Shown piece after piece: positions 6,607-11,823 of a stretch of 11,823 nucleotides of DNA. The position numbers were made by a program, and so were the translations under genes. The notes below the pieces were generated by a model. The model did not search any database, was not told the origin of the DNA, and saw only the letters and a list, made by a program, of their open reading frames with translations. The first letter of the stretch is position 1, and every line of letters starts with the position of its first letter. The stretch is from an uncultured Paracoccus sp. (lineage in GTDB: Bacteria > Pseudomonadota > Alphaproteobacteria > Rhodobacterales > Rhodobacteraceae): positions 1 to 11,823 of the forward strand of contig CALLYR010000237.1 of the NCBI GenBank assembly GCA_937859005.1, in the 5' to 3' direction.

Positions 6607-6607
6607 C

Positions 6608-7360
6608 CTAGATCTTCCAGCCCGAATGCAGCGCGGCGATGCCCATGGACAGGTTGCGGTATTGCACCCGCGCGAAGCCCGCGTCGCGGATCATCGCGGC
6701 GAAGGTGTCCTGATCGGGAAAGCGGCGGATGGATTCGACCAGATACTGATAGCTGTCGCGGTCGTTCGCCACCAGTTGCCCCAAGGGCGGGATCACGTTG
6801 AAGGAATAGCGGTCATAGGCCCATTGCAGCATCGGCACCGGCAGTTGCGAGAATTCCAGCACCATCAGCCGGCCGCCGGGTTTCAGGACGCGATGCGCCT
6901 CTGCCAGCGCATCGGGGATGCGGGTCACGTTGCGGATGCCGAAGCTGATCGTATAGCGGTCGAAGCTTGCGTCCGCGAAGGGCAGGGCCATCGCATCGCC
7001 GGTGACCCAGGCCAGCCGGTCGGCCAGACGCCCGGCCTCGGCGCGCTTGCGCCCCTCGACCAGCATCGATTCGGTCATGTCGCAGACGGTGACGCGCGCG
7101 CCGGGCGCGCGGGCCAGAAAGCGGAAGGCGATGTCGCCGGTCCCGCCCGCCACGTCCAGCAGGTGCTGGTCGCCGCGCGGCGCCAGCCAGTCCATCATCG
7201 CATTCTTCCAGACGCGGTGGACGCCCACGCTCATCAGGTCGTTCATCACGTCGTAACGCGAGGCCACGCGGGAAAAGACGCCGTGGACCAGACCGGCCTT
7301 TTCCTCCTCGGCGACCTGGCGGAAGCCGAAATGGGTTTGATTGCGCGCCTTGTCGTTCAT
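6608..7360 (-). CDS. ubiE: Ubiquinone/menaquinone methyltransferase UbiE
   Basis: A 250-residue SAM-dependent C-methyltransferase. UbiE methylates the 2-polyprenyl-6-methoxy-benzoquinol intermediate in ubiquinone synthesis (and demethylmenaquinol where present). The UbiE signature near the N-terminus is clear ([17 protein letters not shown], 36-52), as is the SAM-binding glycine motif [13 protein letters not shown] (67-79), the later FGIRNV and RVLKPGGRL segments, and the second UbiE signature around [19 protein letters not shown]. The length is normal. The sequence before the ATG has only a weak ribosome binding site. It is the first gene of a ubiE-ubiB pair and diverges from mutM across only about 59 bases, so the two promoters must share this short spacer; I could not identify clear promoter elements in it. 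Confidence 0.97.
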   Translation of the reverse strand: MNDKARNQTHFGFRQVAEEEKAGLVHGVFSRVASRYDVMNDLMSVGVHRVWKNAMMDWLAPRGDQHLLDVAGGTGDIAFRFLARAPGARVTVCDMTESMLVEGRKRAEAGRLADRLAWVTGDAMALPFADASFDRYTISFGIRNVTRIPDALAEAHRVLKPGGRLMVLEFSQLPVPMLQWAYDRYSFNVIPPLGQLVANDRDSYQYLVESIRRFPDQDTFAAMIRDAGFARVQYRNLSMGIAALHSGWKI

Positions 7361-7419
7361 AGGTCAGCCATCCAGGGGTCGCCGGTTCAGGGCGGCACAA
7401 TGCGATGGATGGGCCGGAA

Positions 7420-8265
7420 ATGCCAGAACTGCCAGAGGTCGAAACCGTGCGCCGCGGTCTTGAGCCGCATCTGACCGGGCGCAGGCTGGTCCGGGTGGAC
7501 CAGCGCCGCCCCGATCTGCGCTGGCCGATGCCGGTCGATCTGGTGCAGGTGCTGACGGGCGCGCATGTGACGGCGCTGCGGCGGCGGTCGAAATACATCC
7601 TGATCGATCTCGACCGCGACGCCACGATGCTGCTGCATCTGGGCATGTCGGGCCGCATCCGGGTCGAGGGCGGAATCCTGGGCGGATTCCACCATGACGC
7701 CACGATCCTGCCGCAGCACGACCATCTGGTGCTGACGACCGACGAGGGCACGACCATCACCCTCAACGACGCGCGCCGCTTCGGCGCGGTCGATCTGGTG
7801 CGCGAAGGCGAGACCCATCCCCTGCTGGCCGCGCTTGGGCCGGAACCGCTGGATGAGAATTTCACCCCGGAAGTGTTGGCTGCGGCGCTGGCCGGGCGCA
7901 AGGCTCCGGTCAAGTCGGCGCTGCTGGATCAGCGGCTGGTGGCGGGGCTGGGCAACATCTATGTCTGCGAGGCGCTGCACCGGGCAGGCATTCATCCGGC
8001 GCGCGCGGCGGGGCAAATCGGGGGCGACCGGATAGGCGACTTGTGGGGCCATATCCGCGACGTGCTGACCGAGGCGATCGCCGCGGGCGGGTCGTCCCTG
8101 CGCGACCACCGCCAGACCTCGGGCGAGATGGGATATTTCCAGCACGGATTCCGTGTCTATGGGCGCGAGGGCCAGCCCTGTCCGCGCCCCGGCTGCAAGG
8201 GCGAGGTTGGCCGGATCGTCCAGTCGGGGCGGTCAAGCTGGTATTGTCCCGTCTGCCAGCACTGA
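7420..8265 (+). CDS. mutM: Formamidopyrimidine-DNA glycosylase MutM (Fpg)
   Basis: A 281-residue bifunctional DNA glycosylase/AP lyase that removes 8-oxoguanine and ring-opened purines. The frame opens at an ATG at 7405, but the start must be 7420. The enzyme acts through its N-terminal proline after Met removal, and 7420 gives [10 protein letters not shown] with P2 and E3 in place. Other key residues are present: K58, M76, R119 and F121 (the void-filling trio), the helix-two-turn-helix [17 protein letters not shown] (about 170-186) and a C-terminal zinc finger with C254, C259, C276 and C279 and the finger arginine R271. The first Cys pair is spaced C-x4-C rather than the enteric C-x2-C, a form I recall from other alphaproteobacteria. 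It is followed 57 bases later by the enoyl-CoA hydratase gene in the same direction. Confidence 0.97.
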   Translation: MPELPEVETVRRGLEPHLTGRRLVRVDQRRPDLRWPMPVDLVQVLTGAHVTALRRRSKYILIDLDRDATMLLHLGMSGRIRVEGGILGGFHHDATILPQHDHLVLTTDEGTTITLNDARRFGAVDLVREGETHPLLAALGPEPLDENFTPEVLAAALAGRKAPVKSALLDQRLVAGLGNIYVCEALHRAGIHPARAAGQIGGDRIGDLWGHIRDVLTEAIAAGGSSLRDHRQTSGEMGYFQHGFRVYGREGQPCPRPGCKGEVGRIVQSGRSSWYCPVCQH

Positions 8266-8322
8266 CTGGAACGAAGATCACGGATTTGCTAGGAACGGCC
8301 AACCGCCAAGGGAGATAGTTTC

Positions 8323-9099
8323 ATGGCCTACCAGACCCTGATCGTCGAGATCACCGACCGCGTTGCGCTGATCCGCCTGAACCGGCCCGAGGCGCTGAAC
8401 GCGCTGAACGGGCAGTTGCTGGGCGAACTGGCCGAGGCGCTGCGGGCCGCCGACGCCGACGCAGCCGTGCGCTGCGTCGTGCTGACCGGCAGCGAAAAGG
8501 CCTTTGCCGCGGGCGCCGACATCAAGGAGATGTCCGAGAAATCCTATGTCGATGTGCTGACCGGCAACCTGTTCGGGGCTGATATCGACAACATCAACGC
8601 CACCCGCAAGCCGGTCATCGCCGCCGTGTCGGGCTATGCGCTGGGCGGGGGCTGCGAACTGGCGATGATGTGCGACTTCATCATCTGCGCCGACAACGCC
8701 AAGTTCGGCCAGCCCGAGATCAACCTGGGCGTGATCGCCGGGATCGGCGGCACCCAGCGCCTGACCCGCTTCGTGGGCAAGTCGAAGGCCATGGACATGA
8801 ACCTGACCGGCCGCTTCATGGATGCGGCCGAGGCCGAACGCTCGGGCCTGGTCAGCCGGGTCGTCCCCGCGGACAAGCTGATGGACGAGGCTATGGGCGC
8901 CGCCCGCAAGATCGCCGCGAAATCGGCCATCGCCGCGATGGTCGCCAAGGACGCCGTCAACCGTTCCTATGAGACGACGCTGCGCGAAGGGTTGCTGTAT
9001 GAACGCCGCGCCTTCCATTCGCTGTTCGCGACCGAGGACCAGAAGGAAGGCATGTCCGCCTTTGTCGAAAAGCGCGAGGCGCAGTTCCGAGACCGCTGA
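8323..9099 (+). CDS. Enoyl-CoA hydratase (crotonase family)
   Basis: A 258-residue crotonase-fold enzyme, probably a soluble hydratase that adds water to trans-2-enoyl-CoA in fatty-acid beta-oxidation. The oxyanion-hole segments [10 protein letters not shown] (61-70) and [10 protein letters not shown] (104-113) are present. Both catalytic glutamates are in place: E112 (in GGCEL) and E132 (in GQPEINLG), with the 20-residue spacing of the rat mitochondrial enzyme, so true hydratase activity rather than a degenerate crotonase is likely. The C-terminus [14 protein letters not shown] is usual for the group. AAGGGAG (8308-8314) lies 8 bases before the ATG. It sits between mutM and rpsT, not in a fatty-acid operon. 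Exact substrate chain length cannot be read from the sequence, so no gene symbol is given. Confidence 0.93.
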   Translation: MAYQTLIVEITDRVALIRLNRPEALNALNGQLLGELAEALRAADADAAVRCVVLTGSEKAFAAGADIKEMSEKSYVDVLTGNLFGADIDNINATRKPVIAAVSGYALGGGCELAMMCDFIICADNAKFGQPEINLGVIAGIGGTQRLTRFVGKSKAMDMNLTGRFMDAAEAERSGLVSRVVPADKLMDEAMGAARKIAAKSAIAAMVAKDAVNRSYETTLREGLLYERRAFHSLFATEDQKEGMSAFVEKREAQFRDR

Positions 9100-9177
9100 A
9101 GGGGGCTTTCCAAGCCGCGCCGAAAGTTCTATAGGCGCAGGCTGAAATGCGCGTGGGCCCGCTTAGGCAAGAATCAG

Positions 9178-9213
9178 GACCGATCCCGGTGGGGTCGGTT
9201 GGCCGGGTCTTTT
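9178..9213 (+). promoter_or_regulatory. Stem-loop between the enoyl-CoA hydratase gene and rpsT
   Basis: ACCGATCCC (9179-9187) pairs with GGGGTCGGT (9191-9199), with one T-G pair and the loop GGT; a short T-rich stretch TCTTTT follows at 9208-9213. It could terminate the hydratase transcript weakly or be part of the rpsT leader. S20 synthesis is autoregulated in E. coli, but no conserved leader is recognised here. CCCGG/CCGGG offers an alternative pairing, so a two-state structure is possible. Confidence 0.35.
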
Positions 9214-9256
9214 GCGCGACGAGATAACGTAACTGACCGAATAGAGATCACAGCAC

Positions 9257-9526
9257 ATGGCCAATACGCCCCAGTCCCAGAAGCGCGCCCGCCAGACCGA
9301 GCGCCGCACCGCTGTCAACAAGGCGCGCCGTTCGCGTATGCGCACCTTCCTGCGCAAGGTCGAAGAGGCGATCGCCGGCGGGGACGCTCGGGTCGCGGCC
9401 GAGGCGCTGAAGGCGGCGCAGCCGGAACTGATGCGCGGCGTGACCAAGGGCGTCATTCATCAGAACACCGCCGCGCGCAAGATGTCGCGTCTGGCCGCGC
9501 GGGTGAAGGCGCTGTCGGCGGTCTGA
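9257..9526 (+). CDS. rpsT: Small ribosomal subunit protein S20 (bS20)
   Basis: An 89-residue, strongly basic protein with the S20 pattern: [17 protein letters not shown] at the N-terminus, [16 protein letters not shown] (24-39), and the C-terminal signature [19 protein letters not shown] (65-83). S20 binds 16S rRNA early in assembly of the 30S subunit. The length is normal. The sequence before the ATG has no strong ribosome binding site (GAGAT at 9244-9248 is the best candidate), reminiscent of the poor initiation site of E. coli rpsT. It is followed by a clear intrinsic terminator, so it is transcribed apart from dnaA. Confidence 0.97.
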   Translation: MANTPQSQKRARQTERRTAVNKARRSRMRTFLRKVEEAIAGGDARVAAEALKAAQPELMRGVTKGVIHQNTAARKMSRLAARVKALSAV

Positions 9527-9555
9527 TCCGCCTGATCGGGATCTGGATGGAACCC

Positions 9556-9582
9556 GGGCGTGCCCTGCCGGCGCGCCCTTTT
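9556..9582 (+). terminator. Intrinsic terminator of rpsT
   Basis: GGGCGTGCC (9556-9564) pairs with GGCGCGCCC (9570-9578), 9 bp with one T-G pair, loop CTGCC, followed at once by TTTT (9579-9582). It lies 30 bases after the rpsT stop. This is the most convincing Rho-independent terminator in the window and implies that dnaA has its own promoter. Confidence 0.85.
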
Positions 9583-9589
9583 CATTCGT

Positions 9590-9736
9590 GAATCGCTTTC
9601 GGACGGAGAGATGCCGGACAGGGGGATTATGGCAGTATGGCAACGCTGACCAGATTCGGACCGGCGGACATGCTGTCAAGGCGATAGTTCGGTTGCGACC
9701 GCGCAGGGCCTGGCGCTAGCTTGGACGGTGCGATTC
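9590..9736. promoter_or_regulatory. Cluster of three GANTC (CcrM-type) sites upstream of dnaA
   Basis: GAATC at 9590-9594, GATTC at 9653-9657 and GATTC at 9732-9736. GANTC is the target of the cell-cycle methyltransferase CcrM in alphaproteobacteria. In Caulobacter, methylation of dnaA promoter GANTC sites affects dnaA transcription. The same control here is inferred from position only. Confidence 0.35.
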
Positions 9737-9792
9737 ACGTCGCGATGGGGAATATGTCGCACGGTCGGCTGTATGCCGCGCGGTGCGGCCGA

Positions 9793-9819
9793 CGGTCGGG
9801 CAGATGGGTCTGCCCACCG
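9793..9819 (+). promoter_or_regulatory. Long hairpin 1 in the dnaA upstream region
   Basis: CGGT (9793-9796), a bulged C, GGGCAGA (9798-9804), loop TGGG, TCTGCCC (9809-9815), ACCG (9816-9819): 11 base pairs with a single bulge. No T-run follows on either strand, so a terminator role is unlikely. Confidence 0.45.
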
Positions 9820-9875
9820 ACGAGAGGGGCGGGCTGGCTGCCACCGGACCGCTCCGCCTGAACGACATTCCTGGG

Positions 9876-9921
9876 GACCGCGCCCGCGGTCTGCAACGCT
9901 GCATCGCGTGATGCGGTGCAG
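9876..9921 (+). promoter_or_regulatory. Adjacent hairpins 2 and 3 in the dnaA upstream region
   Basis: Hairpin 2: GACCGC (9876-9881), loop GCCC, GCGGTC (9886-9891), perfect. Hairpin 3 follows at once: CTGCA (9891-9895) with TGCAG (9917-9921) outside and GCATC (9901-9905) with GATGC (9910-9914) inside, loop GCGT. The two share base 9891, so they stack or compete. Confidence 0.4.
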
Positions 9922-9938
9922 GGCATCTGTCGTTCGTT

Positions 9939-9953
9939 CCGCATCGGATGCGG
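9939..9953 (+). repeat. 15-base palindrome upstream of dnaA
   Basis: CCGCATC (9939-9945), central G, GATGCGG (9947-9953) is a perfect inverted repeat. GCATC and GATGCGGT also occur in hairpin 3 (9901-9917), so a related element is present twice, 37 bases apart. A dimeric DNA-binding protein site is one reading. Confidence 0.4.
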
Positions 9954-9962
9954 TTGCGCGGT

Positions 9963-9983
9963 CCTGCCGGCGTTCCCGGCAGG
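9963..9983 (+). promoter_or_regulatory. Hairpin 4, next to the dnaA start
   Basis: CCTGCCGG (9963-9970), loop CGTTC, CCGGCAGG (9976-9983), a perfect 8-bp stem. It ends 10 bases before the ATG at 9994 and 22 before the ATG at 10006. Its right arm holds the AGG of the AGGGG that would serve as ribosome binding site for 9994, so folding could favour the 10006 start. Confidence 0.45.
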
Positions 9984-10005
9984 GGTTGGGGACATGGGGA
10001 ACGGT

Positions 10006-11391
10006 ATGGACAACATCTGGGGACAAGCCCGGGCCGAGCTTGAGACTCTGGTCGGGACCAACAACTACGTCACCTGGCTGGCGCCGCTGGAACTGCGCGA
10101 TGTGCGCGACGGCACCGCCGACATCGCCTGTCCGACGCGCTTCCTGTCGGACTGGGTGTCGCGCCATTATGCCCGTCCGATTCTGGACGTGCTGAGCCGG
10201 CAGGGCGCGCCCGTCGAACGGCTGCAGTTCACGGTCGCGCCTCCGCGCAATTCCCATGCCGAAGCCGACGCGCCCCCCGCCGAACCCGGCGCGGGCCGCG
10301 CGGCAGACGTTCGCGCGGCCCGCGCCAGCCGCGGCCCGCTGCGCGACGAGGAAATGACGGCGCCGCTGGATGCGCGCTTCACCTTCGACAACTTCATCGT
10401 GGGCAAGCCGAACGAGCTGGCCCATGCCGCCGCCCGCCGCGTGGCGGAAGGGGGGCAGGTCACCTTCAACCCGCTGTTCCTGTATGGCGGCGTGGGCCTG
10501 GGCAAGACCCACCTGATGCACGCCATCGCGCGCGAACGCCAGACGCGCGATCCGGGCGCAAGAATCCTGTATCTGTCGGCCGAGCAGTTCATGTACCGCT
10601 TCGTCCAGGCGCTGCGGGAACGCACGGTCATGGATTTCAAGGAACTGTTCCGCACCGTGGACCTGCTGATGGTCGATGACGTGCAGTTCATCGCCGGCAA
10701 GGATTCCACGCAGGAGGAGTTCTTCCACACCTTCAACGCGCTGGTCGATCAGGGCAAGCAGATCATCATCTCGGCCGACCGCGCCCCCGGAGAGATCAAG
10801 GACCTTGAGGAGCGGATCAAGTCGCGCCTGTCCTGCGGGCTGATCGTGGACCTGCATCCGACCGATTACGAACTGCGCCTGTCGATCCTGCAGTCCAAGA
10901 CCGACCTGTTCCGCACCACATATCCCGGCCTGATCGTGGGCGCGGGCGTGCTCGAATTCCTCGCCCACCGCATCACCTCGAACGTGCGCGTGCTGGAAGG
11001 GGCGCTGCAGCGGCTGTTCGCATTCGCCAGCCTGATGGGCCGGGAAATCGACCTGGACATGACGCAGGAATGCCTGGCCGACATCCTGCGCGCATCGGAC
11101 CGCAAGGTCTCGGTCGAGGAGATCCAGCGCAAGGTGGCCGAACATTACAACATCCGCCTGTCCGATCTGGTCGGGCCGAAACGGGTGCGCACGCTGGCCC
11201 GCCCGCGCCAGATCGCGATGTATCTGGCCAAGCAGATGACCAGCCGCAGCCTGCCGGAAATCGGCCGCCGCTTCGGCGGGCGCGACCACACCACGATCAT
11301 GCACGGCATCCGCAAGATCGAGGAACTGCGCGCCGAGGACCGCTCGCTTGCCGAGGACATCGACCTGCTGCGACGCGCGCTGGAGGCCTGA
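10006..11391 (+). CDS. dnaA: Chromosomal replication initiator DnaA
   Basis: A 461-residue DnaA, the AAA+ ATPase that binds DnaA boxes and opens the origin. Domain I (1 to about 75) begins MDNIWGQARAELETLVG and has the NNYVTWLAPLEL segment. Domain II (about 80-118) is a Pro/Ala/Arg-rich linker. Domain III has Walker A GGVGLGKTH (161-169), Walker B LLMVDDVQF (220-228), sensor 1 IIISADRAP (253-261) and the box VII arginine region EERIKSRL (268-275), with sensor 2 near R328. Domain IV ends with the DnaA signature GRRFGGRDHTTIMHGIRKI (420-438). All ATP- and DNA-binding elements are intact. The start at 10006 is chosen because DnaA proteins usually have a Trp 3-6 residues after Met, with GGGGA 5 bases upstream; an ATG at 9994 would add MGNG and is a real alternative. 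dnaN follows 99 bases later. Confidence 0.97.
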   Translation: MDNIWGQARAELETLVGTNNYVTWLAPLELRDVRDGTADIACPTRFLSDWVSRHYARPILDVLSRQGAPVERLQFTVAPPRNSHAEADAPPAEPGAGRAADVRAARASRGPLRDEEMTAPLDARFTFDNFIVGKPNELAHAAARRVAEGGQVTFNPLFLYGGVGLGKTHLMHAIARERQTRDPGARILYLSAEQFMYRFVQALRERTVMDFKELFRTVDLLMVDDVQFIAGKDSTQEEFFHTFNALVDQGKQIIISADRAPGEIKDLEERIKSRLSCGLIVDLHPTDYELRLSILQSKTDLFRTTYPGLIVGAGVLEFLAHRITSNVRVLEGALQRLFAFASLMGREIDLDMTQECLADILRASDRKVSVEEIQRKVAEHYNIRLSDLVGPKRVRTLARPRQIAMYLAKQMTSRSLPEIGRRFGGRDHTTIMHGIRKIEELRAEDRSLAEDIDLLRRALEA

Positions 11392-11416
11392 AGGGCCGAC
11401 CGGACGATCCTGCCGC

Positions 11417-11445
11417 TTGACTGCGGCGCCCCATTGGCAACATTG
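11417..11445 (+). promoter_or_regulatory. Possible dnaN promoter
   Basis: TTGACT (11417-11422) is a good -35 match. At suitable spacing only AACATT (11439-11444) is available as -10, a weak match. dnaN may therefore have its own promoter besides transcription from dnaA. No terminator was seen between the two genes. Confidence 0.3.
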
Positions 11446-11490
11446 TGCGCCGCACCGACAGACGGCAGACGACCACGGGGACTTGAGGCC

Positions 11491-11823
11491 ATGAAATTCT
11501 CGATCGAGCGCGCGGTGCTGGTAAAGGCCGTGTCCCAGGCCCAGTCCGTGGTGGAACGGCGCAACACCATACCGGTTCTGGCGAACGTCCTGATCGAGGC
11601 GACCCCCGAGGGCGTCAGCTTCCGCGCGACCGATCTGGATACCGAGATCGTGGACCATTCCGCGGCGATGGTGGACAAGCCCGGCGCGACCACCGTTTCG
11701 GCCGCGCTGCTGAACGAAATCGCGCGCAAGCTGCCTGACGGGGCGCTGGTCAACATCTCGGATGATCCGGCCACGGCCCGGCTTGCCGAGCACGCTGGAC
11801 GCGCGAACTTCAGCCTGGCGACG
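11491..11823 (+). CDS. dnaN: DNA polymerase III beta clamp DnaN (N-terminal part)
   Basis: The first 111 codons of dnaN; the gene runs out of the window. The start has GAGG (11485-11488) just before the ATG. The sequence is the first clamp domain: MKFSIERAVLVKAVSQAQSV, then RRNTIPVLANVLIEA (about 24-38), FRATDLDTEIVD and the segment ending in NEIARKLPDGALV. DnaN forms the dimeric ring that tethers DNA polymerase III to its template. It also takes part, with Hda, in inactivating DnaA-ATP in bacteria that have Hda. The dnaA-dnaN order is widely conserved. Nothing unusual is seen in the part present. Confidence 0.97.
   Translation, partial: MKFSIERAVLVKAVSQAQSVVERRNTIPVLANVLIEATPEGVSFRATDLDTEIVDHSAAMVDKPGATTVSAALLNEIARKLPDGALVNISDDPATARLAEHAGRANFSLAT

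Larger units (their letters stand above)
9583..10005. other. Non-coding region between the rpsT terminator and dnaA
   Basis: About 420 bases without a supportable gene. The left part (9590-9740) contains three GANTC sites; the right part (9793-9983) is filled with inverted repeats. A possible -35 TTGCGA at 9693 has only a poor -10 (TAGCTT, 9717-9722), so the dnaA promoter is not fixed. I searched for TTATNCACA-type DnaA boxes on both strands and saw none, so this is not called an origin. The dnaA frame runs open upstream to 9916, but that part (MQGICRSF...) does not resemble DnaA. Confidence 0.6.

Noticed and set aside
4894..6801. Plus-strand open frame of 635 codons
   Set aside because: It lies antisense to ubiB and the end of ubiE, both with full motifs. 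The His/Arg/Gln/Gly-rich translation has no family features.
6548..7474. Plus-strand open frame of 308 codons
   Set aside because: Antisense to ubiE and running into mutM; composition is that of a shadow frame.
9728..9762. GTGCGA / TCGCAC inverted repeat
   Set aside because: Only 6 bp with 23 bases between the arms; not distinct enough from chance in this GC-rich stretch.
9583..10005. Chromosomal origin of replication
   Set aside because: The position next to dnaA is suggestive, but no consensus DnaA boxes and no distinct AT-rich unwinding stretch were seen.
9676..11793. Minus-strand open frame of 705 codons covering dnaA and the start of dnaN
   Set aside because: Antisense to dnaA and dnaN, both certain; no recognisable domain and a biased Arg/Gln/His/Gly composition.

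Overview
The window looks like a GC-rich alphaproteobacterial chromosome of the Rhodobacteraceae, probably Paracoccus-like. This is inferred from the flagellin with its flaF-flbT pair (alphaproteobacterial flagellar regulators), the ubiE-ubiB pair without a ubiJ between them, and the order mutM / enoyl-CoA hydratase / rpsT / dnaA / dnaN. No species can be named from sequence alone.

Left part (1-4863) is one edge of a flagellar cluster. A truncated fliK runs leftward out of the window. It is easily missed because its stop codon lies outside, but it is open for 480 codons and carries the FliK C-terminal motif. Divergent from it are a single-domain FlgJ/CheL-type rod-binding protein and a probable FlgN-like chaperone, overlapping by 8 bases. 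The flagellin gene follows, with its own promoter region (a CtrA-like box interlaced with a sigma-28-like element), a hairpin just before the ribosome binding site, and a 13-bp GC hairpin behind it. Then come flaF, flbT and a DUF1217 flagellar gene, joined by ATGA overlaps. This set covers hook-length control, rod assembly, filament protein, and control of flagellin secretion and mRNA.

Middle part (5074-8265) is housekeeping: ubiE and ubiB (ubiquinone synthesis) on the minus strand one base apart, converging on the flagellar operon, and mutM (oxidised-guanine DNA repair) diverging from ubiE.

Right part (8323-11823) holds an enoyl-CoA hydratase, rpsT (ribosomal protein S20) with a good intrinsic terminator, then about 420 bases without a gene before dnaA, and finally the start of dnaN. 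This non-coding stretch has three GANTC sites at its left and a tight series of inverted repeats at its right. It is the least explained part of the window. No consensus DnaA box was seen there, so the origin itself is not claimed.

No mobile elements, CRISPR arrays, tRNAs or rRNAs were seen. The genes are mostly well-known families. The interest lies in the control regions of the flagellin and dnaA genes and in the placement of a flagellar cluster next to the replication-initiator locus.
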